DNA from: UBA6623 sp965248235
GTDB taxonomy: Bacteria > Acidobacteriota > Terriglobia > Bryobacterales > UBA6623
DNA: 64,000 nt
Direction: 5' to 3'
NCBI GenBank assembly: GCA_965248235.1
Contig: CBDFIU010000004.1
Span: 1,302,001 to 1,366,000 of the forward strand
In this document: positions 18,022 through 25,875 of the stretch, piece by piece
How positions within the stretch are numbered: the stretch's first letter is position 1
Layout: each line of letters begins with the position of its first letter
Notes under the pieces: model-generated
Told to the model about the DNA's origin: nothing
Databases searched by the model: none
Seen by the model: the letters and a program-made list of their open reading frames with translations, nothing else
Program-made: the position numbers and the translations under genes

Positions 18022-18801
18022 ATGAGCGACGAAATTCGGATCGAATACCTCCATCTCGAACAACGCTGGCGACAGCGCTTGGATGTTCTCATCGTCCTGG
18101 CCGCCTTGGCGACGATTCCCATTGTCATCCTGCAAGAAAAAGGCGTTGACCACCCGGCGGTCATCGCGACCGATTGGTTTATTTGGGCGGCCTTCCTCGT
18201 TGAATTTCTCTTCGGACTGGTGACGGCGCGGCGACGCTTGGACTACACACGGCGTCAGTGGCTGAGCGTAGCCGTGGTCGTCCTCTCCTTCCCGCTCTTG
18301 CCTGATTTGTTGGCGTCGGTTCGGGTCGCGCGGGTCACGCGCCTGTTGCGGCTGGTACGGATGCTGGCCGTAACCGGACGAGGTCTGCGCGCCATGCGCA
18401 CCTCGTTGGCCGGCCAGAGTCTTATCTACGTGGCGGCGCTGACCGCGCTGCTGACGGTTTCAGCCGCGGCGCTGCTTACTGTCGTGGAGGGCGAAACGGC
18501 ACACGCGGAATTCACCGACAGTCTGTGGTGGGCGATTGTGACGGTGACGACGGTGGGGTACGGCGACATTGCACCAACCACGCCGGTGGGACGCGTGCTC
18601 GCGGTCGTGTTGATGCTCAGCGGACTGGGTTTGCTCTCGACATTGGCGGCCTCGATCAGCGCCTATTTCGTCGGCAGCGATTCGGACAAGGAATTGTTGG
18701 AGATCAAGCACCGGCTGGAACGGATCGAGCGGCTTCTCGAAGAATCGAACAAGGCCTCGAAGACGGATCGGGCGGACCGCGAAGGCAACGGGCCGGCCTG
18801 A
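18022..18801 (+). CDS. Voltage-gated-type potassium channel
   Basis: A 259-residue six-helix ion-transport protein. S4-like Arg repeats (VARVTRLLRLVRMLAVTGR) lie near residues 107-125. The K+ selectivity filter TVTTVGYGDIAP follows, with the S6 helix afterwards. The cytoplasmic end is a charged coiled coil (LEIKHRLERIERLLEESNKA) that could tetramerise, with no RCK/TrkA-N domain. The TVGYGD filter makes potassium conduction secure; voltage sensing is inferred from the S4 arginines. Confidence 0.92.
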   Translation: MSDEIRIEYLHLEQRWRQRLDVLIVLAALATIPIVILQEKGVDHPAVIATDWFIWAAFLVEFLFGLVTARRRLDYTRRQWLSVAVVVLSFPLLPDLLASVRVARVTRLLRLVRMLAVTGRGLRAMRTSLAGQSLIYVAALTALLTVSAAALLTVVEGETAHAEFTDSLWWAIVTVTTVGYGDIAPTTPVGRVLAVVLMLSGLGLLSTLAASISAYFVGSDSDKELLEIKHRLERIERLLEESNKASKTDRADREGNGPA

Positions 18802-18892
18802 GGCGCGCCTTGACGGGGTTCCTATCCGTCTCCAGTGAGACGCCGGATTTCCGCCATCGCGGGAGTTCCGGCCGCAGCGGTCTTCCATCAAA

Positions 18893-18909
18893 GTGACTAC
18901 AATAGTTAC
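18893..18909 (+). promoter_or_regulatory. Probable -10 element inside an imperfect palindrome ahead of the Phd-type antitoxin
   Basis: GTGACTA-CAA-TAGTTAC is a 7-3-7 imperfect inverted repeat (one mismatch) ending right at ATG 18910. It contains TACAAT (18898-18903), a good -10 hexamer, only 6 bases before the start codon. This would give a leaderless mRNA and place an autoregulatory operator across the promoter, as is typical for Phd/YefM antitoxins. No strong -35 is visible. Confidence 0.45.
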
Positions 18910-19161
18910 ATGATCAAGAATTTGCGCGAAAGCAAGGCCAAGCTTTCCGAACTCGTGGATTTGGCCGCAAGTGGAGAGGATGTTCTGATCACCGTTCGGG
19001 GAAAACCAAAAGCCCGGTTGACCGGTGTGAAAAAGCTCCCCAAGGACGATCGAGCCGAGTGGATAAGAGATCTTCGAGCGCTACACAAGCGCCATGCCCC
19101 AAAAGGGCCGGTCACTCCTATCGAGGAAATACTCGATGAGCTGCGCGAAGACTTGGTTTGA
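18910..19161 (+). CDS. Phd/YefM-type antitoxin
   Basis: An 83-residue protein. The N-terminal DNA-binding fold is MIKNLRESKAKLSELVDLAA, then SGEDVLITVRGKPKARL, the classic Phd/YefM beginning with the [R/K]GKPxAxL signature. The C-terminal half (about 50-83) is charged and likely wraps the toxin. The start at 18910 removes an upstream frame extension lacking homology. The downstream PIN-domain toxin starts 5 bases after this stop. Likely represses its own promoter through the palindrome at 18893-18909. Confidence 0.85.
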   Translation: MIKNLRESKAKLSELVDLAASGEDVLITVRGKPKARLTGVKKLPKDDRAEWIRDLRALHKRHAPKGPVTPIEEILDELREDLV

Positions 19162-19166
19162 CGCCG

Positions 19167-19607
19167 ATGACCTATTGGGACACGTCGGCGCTCTTTAAGC
19201 TGTACTTCGCGGAGCGGGATTCATCCGAGTTCTTCGATCTGCTGGCCCTACAACAAGACGCTAATATCTTCACGTCGGCGATTACCTCGAGCGAAATTCT
19301 GTGTTCCTTGCATCGCAAGGAACAATTGGGAGAATTGGATAAAGGGGAAGCGTCGGAAATCTTTGAAGTATTCAGCGAGGATGTCCAGAGCAGCCGTGTC
19401 GTCCTCATTCCGCACGGCGACAATATCACAAAGCGGATTGAGATCTTTCTGGCGGAGGCAGCCGCGCGTTCGGCCCCGCTGATCATTCGCAGCCTCGACG
19501 CGATTCATTTGGCGACTGCGCTGCAGTTAGGCGTCGACGCTCTGGCAACAACCGACCAACGGTTGCGAAAGGCTGCCGCACTGGCCAGCCTGTCCACGCT
19601 GCCCTAA
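19167..19607 (+). CDS. PIN-domain ribonuclease toxin (VapC-like)
   Basis: A 146-residue PIN domain. ATG 19167 starts MTYWDTSALFKLYFAERDS with the first catalytic Asp in the WDTSAL motif; TTG 19158, overlapping the antitoxin stop, is an alternative. Further acidic residues are Glu in ITSSEILCSLHR, Asp in RSLDAIHLATAL and Asp in LATTDQRLRKAA, the four-acid constellation of VapC RNases. Cognate antitoxin directly upstream. It ends inside the last codons of the convergent permease gene (4-base overlap). Confidence 0.88.
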   Translation: MTYWDTSALFKLYFAERDSSEFFDLLALQQDANIFTSAITSSEILCSLHRKEQLGELDKGEASEIFEVFSEDVQSSRVVLIPHGDNITKRIEIFLAEAAARSAPLIIRSLDAIHLATALQLGVDALATTDQRLRKAAALASLSTLP

Positions 19608-21037
19608 CCCTTGCCGCTTTCCCCCTCCGGCTCGCTTTCCCAAGCCCGCCGTCCCAGCAGTGCCACCGAGGCCGCGAAGCCGACCACCAGACCCACAAAA
19701 GTCGAGAAATACATAATCACCATGCCGATCAACACGATCAGCCCGCGCTCGATGCGGTCACGCGGCATGGCGAGCGCGACGTAAGCGCACGCAAACCCGG
19801 TCAAAATCAGCGTCAACGAAAACGCAACGTCGAGCACCGGGCGAAACAGCTCCAGCAAGGGCCGGATGAAATAGAAAATCGGCAGACCAAAGAGCAAATA
19901 GCTGAAAATACCGCTGAAGATCGAGTCCATCTCCTTTCGGCCGCGCCGGTAACGCTCGGCCACAACAACGGTTGCACCCGTCCACAAGGGGCCTTGAAGA
20001 GGAAAGAACGGCCCGGCCAGGACGGCCATCAGCAGATTGCGGCAGCCGATCGTGAGATGCGTGCGGCGCTCATCGACGGGGACGTGTTCGTCGGGGCGCT
20101 CGCGGGCCGCGTCGCCGACAATCGCCGTACCGGTGATGATGTCGCCGAATCCGACGACGTATGCCGCCACGGCCAACGGCAGAGCGGCGGCGAAAAATTC
20201 CAAGCTCGGCAAGCCCTGGGAGAGCGTACTGAAACCGCCAAGGAGCGTCCCAAACTCGGGGAGAAAGAAGATGTCGCCGGGATTGAAGATCCACTGTCCG
20301 GTCTCGGCGTCGACGAAATACGACTGGAAGCCCCGATAACTCACCTCGCCGACCCAGGGGCCGACGACCATCGCCGCGAAAAAGCCGGGCGCAATGCCGA
20401 GCGCGCCGAGAAAGGCGACACCGCGGTAACGCTTCTTCCAACGTTCGAGGGGTTCGGAAAACAGCAGCAGCAGCGAGACGCAGACCGCGAGCAGAATGCA
20501 AACCGGCAGAGCTTCGATCCGCGAGGGACGAGCGCCCGAACGAGGAATGAACTCCCCGTAGACGGCGCTCATGCCGGCGCCGAGAATGATCCCCGCCTTG
20601 AGCGTCCTTGGCACCGCTCGCAGAAACCAGTTGCTCAAACCCGAGACGCCCATCAGCAGAAAAGTCGCCGCCACCAGCAACACGACCGCCGTGACAAACG
20701 CCGTGCGTTCGGGGACGGTCTCGTACTCCATCGCCTGGCGGAGAACCAGTGGCAGGGCGGGCGTCAACCAGCCCGCGCAATAGGGGTCACCGAAAACGAT
20801 CGGTCCCGCGCAAACGACCATCGACGAGACGATGCACATGGCCACGGCGGTTTCGAAGCTCATCCCCCACCACTCCATATAGAGCGGCACGATCGAGAGC
20901 CCCGTGGCCCCGGCCACCAGCAAGCCCTGAATCAGTTCGGGAATTTCAACGCCGACGTGGACGAAAGGAACGCGCAGGGTGAAAGGCCCCCATTGAATAC
21001 CGGGATGGACAGCGCCGTGCGAGCGAAGGGGGACCAT
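19604..21037 (-). CDS. Polytopic permease of the NCS2/SulP-like fold
   Basis: A 477-residue membrane protein with about 12 hydrophobic helices. Segments such as PIVFGDPYCAGWLTPALPLV, LKAGIILGAGMSAVYGEF and AAYVVGFGDIITGTAIVGD resemble the inverted-repeat transporters for purines, pyrimidines or sulfate, with half-helix regions rich in Gly/Pro. Substrate is not determined and no neighbouring metabolic gene helps. First helix follows a soluble N-terminus of about 25 residues. ATG 21037 is taken as start. Confidence 0.6.
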   Translation of the reverse strand: MVPLRSHGAVHPGIQWGPFTLRVPFVHVGVEIPELIQGLLVAGATGLSIVPLYMEWWGMSFETAVAMCIVSSMVVCAGPIVFGDPYCAGWLTPALPLVLRQAMEYETVPERTAFVTAVVLLVAATFLLMGVSGLSNWFLRAVPRTLKAGIILGAGMSAVYGEFIPRSGARPSRIEALPVCILLAVCVSLLLLFSEPLERWKKRYRGVAFLGALGIAPGFFAAMVVGPWVGEVSYRGFQSYFVDAETGQWIFNPGDIFFLPEFGTLLGGFSTLSQGLPSLEFFAAALPLAVAAYVVGFGDIITGTAIVGDAARERPDEHVPVDERRTHLTIGCRNLLMAVLAGPFFPLQGPLWTGATVVVAERYRRGRKEMDSIFSGIFSYLLFGLPIFYFIRPLLELFRPVLDVAFSLTLILTGFACAYVALAMPRDRIERGLIVLIGMVIMYFSTFVGLVVGFAASVALLGRRAWESEPEGESGKG

Positions 21038-21265
21038 GGTTCAACGGGCGCGAGCCGGGGAGACGGCATCGTAGCACAGTTGATATTGGGTAGGTTCACG
21101 AGATGAATCTTTTCAACCGGGGTCGGGCGCGACGAGCTGTGAGCCACCGCTGCGAATTCGAATGCTGCGGGCCCCTTAGCCCGATGCCGTGTAGTCGCTC
21201 CAAATCGGATGCCCGCCGGATGACGGGTCCTGACGCGCAGGAGCCCCCAAGAATTTCGGCTCGGT

Positions 21266-21355
21266 TTATGACAGCAAGGTGTATGCGACACCGTAGACAA
21301 AGAGCCACAGCGGTCCGCCGCCGGCCAGGATCAGGAAAAAATGTTCAACGGTCAT
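21266..21355 (-). CDS. Possible 29-residue membrane peptide
   Basis: ATG 21355 to TAA 21268 encodes MTVEHFFLILAGGGPLWLFV plus YGVAYTLLS, a single hydrophobic helix with a short charged N-terminus. GAGG lies about 10 bases before the ATG. It is the only plausible coding content in the 450-base gap between the permease and the next minus-strand gene. Comparable short peptides are subunits of respiratory or transport complexes, but I recognise no family. The rest of the gap (21038-21265, 21356-21485) shows nothing further. Confidence 0.3.
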   Translation of the reverse strand: MTVEHFFLILAGGGPLWLFVYGVAYTLLS

Positions 21356-21485
21356 TTTCTTGTGCCCTCTGCTGACTCCTTCGGCACTTAGACGGAGCAG
21401 TTACCGATAACTCTGTAAACTCTGTGAGGAGGCTTACATGACCGGCCTCGGGTCGGTGACTAATAAGACAACCGCGATGAGCTGC

Positions 21486-22196
21486 TCAGTCGCGCATCCT
21501 GAGGTTGCACTTGTCTTCGCCGTCGCGAATTGTCAGGACGAGCCCCTTCAGTTTTTTCAATTTGCCTTTGTAAGCGAAATAGACGTACCCGCCCGAGGGG
21601 TGATCGGCGGGATCGGCTGAAAGGGCGTGGATGGACAGAATTCTGTCGGGCCGTTCGTCGGCGTGGGGAGGGTTGGGCGCAACGCGGGGTTCGGCGGGCG
21701 CTCTCGGCAAAGGCGGGCCGTCGCGACGTGGGTCGTCGGGGAAGCGCGGAAAGCGCGGAGGCCCGCCGATTGTCACGCCTTCAAACCCGCCCGTGCGCTG
21801 ATTCGGGCGTCCGACGGACACCGTCGTTCCGCGGTTCCCTTGGCTGTACTCGGGGCGCAGCAAGGAGGCAACAACGTATTGCGCGTGAACAGGAAGCAGC
21901 GGCAGATCCGCTTTCTTCCAATTGAGTTGGAAATCGCTCGACCCGAGAGCAATCGCTTTTCCGCGCTCGGGAAAGACGCCGATCTCGAAAATAAGCATAC
22001 CGGGAATGAACCGGATTCCCTGAGGTGTCGGCAGGCTGCGACGCAGGTAGTCGGCGCCGATCGCTCCGTCTTGGACCCGACAGGCCGATAGGTAATCCTT
22101 GACCGAAGCTCTCGGTTCGAGTTGCGCGCGGGCCGCGACTCCGCTCGCGAGAAAGGCGAGAACACAGACGCCGATGCGTGTCGTTTCTTTCATCAC
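21486..22196 (-). CDS. Secreted protein of unknown function
   Basis: A 236-residue protein with a cleavable signal peptide (RIGVCVLAFLASGVAARAQ). The first half is a compact domain (DYLSACRVQDGAIGADYLRR; GMLIFEIGVFPERGKAIALG). A Pro/Arg-rich linker (about 135-175) separates it from a C-terminal beta-rich segment ending in KLKKLKGLVLTIRDGEDKC. No family is recognised. It follows the large secreted 837-residue protein on the same strand after about 45 bases, so the two may be co-transcribed. Confidence 0.6.
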   Translation of the reverse strand: MMKETTRIGVCVLAFLASGVAARAQLEPRASVKDYLSACRVQDGAIGADYLRRSLPTPQGIRFIPGMLIFEIGVFPERGKAIALGSSDFQLNWKKADLPLLPVHAQYVVASLLRPEYSQGNRGTTVSVGRPNQRTGGFEGVTIGGPPRFPRFPDDPRRDGPPLPRAPAEPRVAPNPPHADERPDRILSIHALSADPADHPSGGYVYFAYKGKLKKLKGLVLTIRDGEDKCNLRMRD

Positions 22197-22241
22197 GGTC
22201 CCGCGGTGGAGGTCGGGCTTCCGTGCAACGTTGGAACCATC

Positions 22242-24755
22242 TTACCGCCGCCACTTCACTCGAAAATGATAGCGATCGTCTCCTCGCTTGGGGTCGGAAA
22301 TTTCGATGACGGCGAGGTAGTGATTACCTTCCCAGGGTCTTTCGAGCAAAACGACCTTGCCTCGGCCGTCCTTCTTCTCGACACCCATATCGCGAACCCT
22401 CGATGCCGGCACGGGCTGCGAGAACGAAAAGCTCTCGACACCAATCGGGCGGCCGGCGGTGTTTTCCGCCATCACGCGATCGGCCCGGATGCGCAACCGC
22501 ACGGTGCCGTCGACGCGGCCGCGAAATTCGAACAGGCCTTCGTTGCGGTCGTCGTAGCTCGACGGATCGTTGTTGTCGGAAAAGATTTCGGTGCCGGGCA
22601 CAGCGGGCGTGGAAGCGGCCGTTCCCGCGGAAGGGGAAGCCGGTGCCGGGGCAGGCGCCGCGGGCTGTGGGGAGGTTGCCGGAGGCGCGGGCTCCAGCCG
22701 AGCCCCGCGGCGCACCGCCTCCATGTGTTTCGCCAAGATCGTGCTGCCGCGCGAAGCGGCCCGCGGGTCGTCGGGGAGAGTGGGCGCTTCAGCCGCCGGT
22801 TGTCGCGTCGGCTCGGACGGCGCCAACTCGCCTCGTTCCCAACTCAGCCGAGCATGATAACGGTCTTCCCCGCCCTTCGGATCGGAAATCCGTAACTTCG
22901 CGGTATAGCCATTTTCCGGCGTGGGCGGCTCGACCAGGGTGATCTTGCCACGCCCGTCCTTTTTCTCGAGTTTGAACTGTCGAAACGCCGCCCTCGGCAG
23001 AGGCTGCGTGAATTCGGAGCCGTCGTTACGCGGCGGCCCGCCGTTCAAGGCGCGATAACCGACACTGGCCGCTCGGACGAAGACATCCAGCTCGCCGTCG
23101 ACGTGCAGGCGCAAGTCGAACTGACCTTTCCTCGAACCTTCGTCATATCCGCCGGCACGCGTCGGTTGAAAACTCGTCAGGCCGGAAAAGCTGTCCGCTC
23201 CGGCCCCGCCGGACGCGGTGGTGTCCGCCACCCGGGTCCGCGCGGGCGTGGCCGCGGTCAGCGGCGTCGAAACCGGGTCGGTCGCGGCCGGCTCGGCGAT
23301 TCCCAAATACGGGTTGTAGGTGTAGTCCAGCGAAAAGCGCCCGGGAAAGCGCAAATTCCTTGATGCCGCGTACGCCGGATCCAGTCCCCACTGGCCGGTG
23401 GCGAGCACCTTGCGTTTGCGAGTGCGGGTGTCGTGCCATCCCCAGAACGGTTTAGCTTTGTTGGAACCGTGCTTACGGCCAAGAAAAGCCCCGGCGATTT
23501 CGGCAAGCCGCGGACGGGGCCGACCGCCTTGGGGTGCGTAGGCGTAATAGGCGTCGAAAGCCCGACCTTGTTTCGACGGGCCATGCGCGCGCAGCCACCA
23601 ATGCTCATAGATAGGCAGTAGCTCATAGCCCACGTTGCGATCGTCCGGGTGCCGAGGCCGCTCGGCCTTGCCCTTGAAAACGTAGGTCACGCCGGTGCCC
23701 TCGGAAAATTCGTCATCCCGAACCGAGTAGCGCGAGTGACCGCCGTCGGTGCCGTAAACGCCGTGTCCGCCGGATTCGATAAACACCACCGGGTGCGCGC
23801 CGTCGCTGAACTCGACTTTGCCGTCAAGGCGGTGGACACCCTTTTTGACCGCGCGGTCGTTGCGGTAGGAATAGATATTGTTGTGCGCCAGCGTCTCCAT
23901 GGTTTGGAGTCGGCCGAACTCCGAGCCATCGCGCTCGACGGTCAAGATCATACCCTCGTTGTCGTTTTCGTGACACGTGCCGGCGACGCACTTGTCGGAG
24001 TAATCACGCGGGTGGAAGAAGTTGTAGATCAGAAACCAATGCGTGGAGGTCTCCATCGCGGCGTAGTACACATAGCCCTGCGAGGAGCCGACTTCAGCGC
24101 GATCCCAATTGTTGTCTCCCCGCCAGTCGCCATCGAGGTCAAATCGCGCGAGATAGTCGCTTTTCGGCTGGAACCAAGTTTCCCCGGCCACCTTGGGCGC
24201 GTAGTGTTCAGCCAAGTGTCGGTACCTGTCACGAGAAGGAGATTCGGCCGGAAAAGTTGTGCGCTCGTCCGGCTTGCGGCTCGCGGCATTCTCGGCCACT
24301 TCGATTTCGATCGAAGCGGTCTTGCCGTCGAGAGTCGTTTCGACCTGAAAGCGCCCGGAATTCTCGCCGGCGGTAAACAGCACAGCGTCCTGGAGCGTAA
24401 ATTGACCGGTCGCCCGACTCAGTAAGACCGCCCCCAGACCTTGGCCGCGTTCCTGATAGAAATCCTCATCCTCACGACCTTGGAAGCGAAAGAGTTTTGA
24501 CAGCCAACCGGCGTCTTTGTCTCTTAATTCGAAGCCTCCGGCATTTCGCTGCAGGCGCACCCGTTTCGGCTCGCTGTCGGGGGCCTCGGCGACTTCGCCG
24601 TATGCCCGCATTTGAATAACCAGAGACTCATGGGGCCGCACCCGCGCCTCGGCGAGATCGGTGTAGATCTGGATTTCGGTGACGGGTATTTGGGCCAAAA
24701 GAGCCGCCGGCATCAGCAAGGAAAGCAATAGCAACAAACGCGGAGTTCCAGGCAT
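22242..24755 (-). CDS. Large secreted protein with a VPS62-like domain and duplicated C-terminal module
   Basis: An 837-residue protein with a signal peptide (LLLLLSLLMPAALLAQIPVT). The N-terminal 170 residues look like an Ig-type beta domain. A central domain of about 300 residues has WFQPKSDYLARFDLDGDWRG, YFYNFFHPRDYSDKC-like and FIESGGHGVYG stretches reminiscent of VPS62-family proteins (inferred). The C-terminal half holds two copies of one beta module: each has FRQFKLEKKDGRGKITLVEP or VRDMGVEKKDGRGKVVLLER, then GGEDRYHARLSWER or RGDDRYHFRVKWRR. A Pro/Ala linker separates the copies. Probably extracellular binding; function unknown. Confidence 0.65.
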   Translation of the reverse strand: MPGTPRLLLLLSLLMPAALLAQIPVTEIQIYTDLAEARVRPHESLVIQMRAYGEVAEAPDSEPKRVRLQRNAGGFELRDKDAGWLSKLFRFQGREDEDFYQERGQGLGAVLLSRATGQFTLQDAVLFTAGENSGRFQVETTLDGKTASIEIEVAENAASRKPDERTTFPAESPSRDRYRHLAEHYAPKVAGETWFQPKSDYLARFDLDGDWRGDNNWDRAEVGSSQGYVYYAAMETSTHWFLIYNFFHPRDYSDKCVAGTCHENDNEGMILTVERDGSEFGRLQTMETLAHNNIYSYRNDRAVKKGVHRLDGKVEFSDGAHPVVFIESGGHGVYGTDGGHSRYSVRDDEFSEGTGVTYVFKGKAERPRHPDDRNVGYELLPIYEHWWLRAHGPSKQGRAFDAYYAYAPQGGRPRPRLAEIAGAFLGRKHGSNKAKPFWGWHDTRTRKRKVLATGQWGLDPAYAASRNLRFPGRFSLDYTYNPYLGIAEPAATDPVSTPLTAATPARTRVADTTASGGAGADSFSGLTSFQPTRAGGYDEGSRKGQFDLRLHVDGELDVFVRAASVGYRALNGGPPRNDGSEFTQPLPRAAFRQFKLEKKDGRGKITLVEPPTPENGYTAKLRISDPKGGEDRYHARLSWERGELAPSEPTRQPAAEAPTLPDDPRAASRGSTILAKHMEAVRRGARLEPAPPATSPQPAAPAPAPASPSAGTAASTPAVPGTEIFSDNNDPSSYDDRNEGLFEFRGRVDGTVRLRIRADRVMAENTAGRPIGVESFSFSQPVPASRVRDMGVEKKDGRGKVVLLERPWEGNHYLAVIEISDPKRGDDRYHFRVKWRR

Positions 24756-24970
24756 CGGTCACCTCTATCCATTGACCCGAGCGAGCGGCCCTCGGTTACT
24801 TCAATTTGAGCATAGCGTGAGTGGCGACGAAGGGAGGAGAAACCGCTGAATACGCCCCACGCGGCCGGGGATCATACGTGTACTCGCGGGATGCCGCGAG
24901 CCGCGGTGTTTCGATCGGCAGACGGCGCCTAACCGACCGGCGGCGCGTAACCACCGCGCTCCGAGTCGCG

Positions 24971-25654
24971 CTACTCCAATTCCTTCACCGCGATGTTCCG
25001 AAAGCGGTGGTAGCTCTCTTCCCCGGCCCAGCGCGAGCCCGAATGCACCTGGACGGCGATCATGCCGTCCTCGGCCCCGCCGGCGGCGTGATTGGCGGTG
25101 TCTTGGAAAACGGTCACCTGCTTCCCATTGAGCCAGACGGTGATGCGCGGAGGATTCCCCGTGATCCGCGCACGCAGCGCGTTCCAGTCGTCCTTGCGCC
25201 AGACCTCTTGCCAGCCTTCCGAGGGCGTCCTGTTCACACCTTCCAACCGTTCCCCGTAAATGCCGCCGACATTCTCACCTTCCAGATAATCGATCATCAC
25301 CTGGTAAGCCTGACCGGCTCCGTTCGAACGCAGAAACAGTCCCCCGTCGCAGCCCCAATCGGGCTTGATTTCCAGATAGACTTCGAAGTCTTTGTAGCGC
25401 TTATCGCTGAGCAACACCCCGCCGTTGCCCTGGGGGCTCTGGCGTCCCGTGAGCACGTCGTCAAGTACACGCCATTCACGTGTATTGCCCTGATGGGTGG
25501 TCATACTGATGTGCCAACCGGCGATGTTCTGATGATTAAAAATTGACGTGAACCCAGGCGGAATCGATCCGATCTCGTGCTGCTGGGATGGGGCCGTGCC
25601 GAGGGCCGCGACCAGCCCGACGACGAAACCCGCAATGACCGCAATTCGGCGCAT
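24971..25654 (-). CDS. Secreted DUF1080 (3-keto-disaccharide hydrolase-like) protein
   Basis: About 227 residues from ATG 25654, which gives a signal peptide (MRRIAVIAGFVVGLVAALG). The mature domain is a concanavalin-like beta jelly roll typical of DUF1080: GFTSIFNHQNIAGWHIS at the start, DFEVYLEIKPDWGCDGGLFL, then YQVMIDYLEGENVGGIYGE and HRFRNIAVKELE at the end. Characterised members hydrolyse 3-keto-glycosides in the periplasm, often beside Gfo/Idh/MocA oxidoreductases; one such oxidoreductase lies elsewhere in this window (49621-50805) but not adjacent. Confidence 0.85.
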   Translation of the reverse strand: MRRIAVIAGFVVGLVAALGTAPSQQHEIGSIPPGFTSIFNHQNIAGWHISMTTHQGNTREWRVLDDVLTGRQSPQGNGGVLLSDKRYKDFEVYLEIKPDWGCDGGLFLRSNGAGQAYQVMIDYLEGENVGGIYGERLEGVNRTPSEGWQEVWRKDDWNALRARITGNPPRITVWLNGKQVTVFQDTANHAAGGAEDGMIAVQVHSGSRWAGEESYHRFRNIAVKELE

Positions 25655-25875
25655 GAAAATCCCTCTCTCGATGCCTAGCCTAACACGACATCCCGGTCTG
25701 TTATTGAAACGCGCTGAATGCCCCACCGCCGGCGGAATCCATCAAACCCGCCCGAATGCGACCGATAAGTACATTAGTCTCTCCTCCAACCGGGTGCGCT
25801 GTCACGGCAATGGGTAAAACCGGGCCGGGCAGCGCGCCCACCCCTTGACCCGAGGAGACGCAAAGACCGCAACGA

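Noticed and set aside
19994..21106. Long plus-strand open frame of 370 codons
   Set aside because: It is antisense to the permease gene, has low-complexity Arg/Asp-rich translation and no recognisable domain; typical of GC-rich shadow frames.
23649..24425. Plus-strand open frame of 258 codons
   Set aside because: It lies entirely within and antisense to the 837-residue secreted protein gene, with no ribosome binding site or domain.
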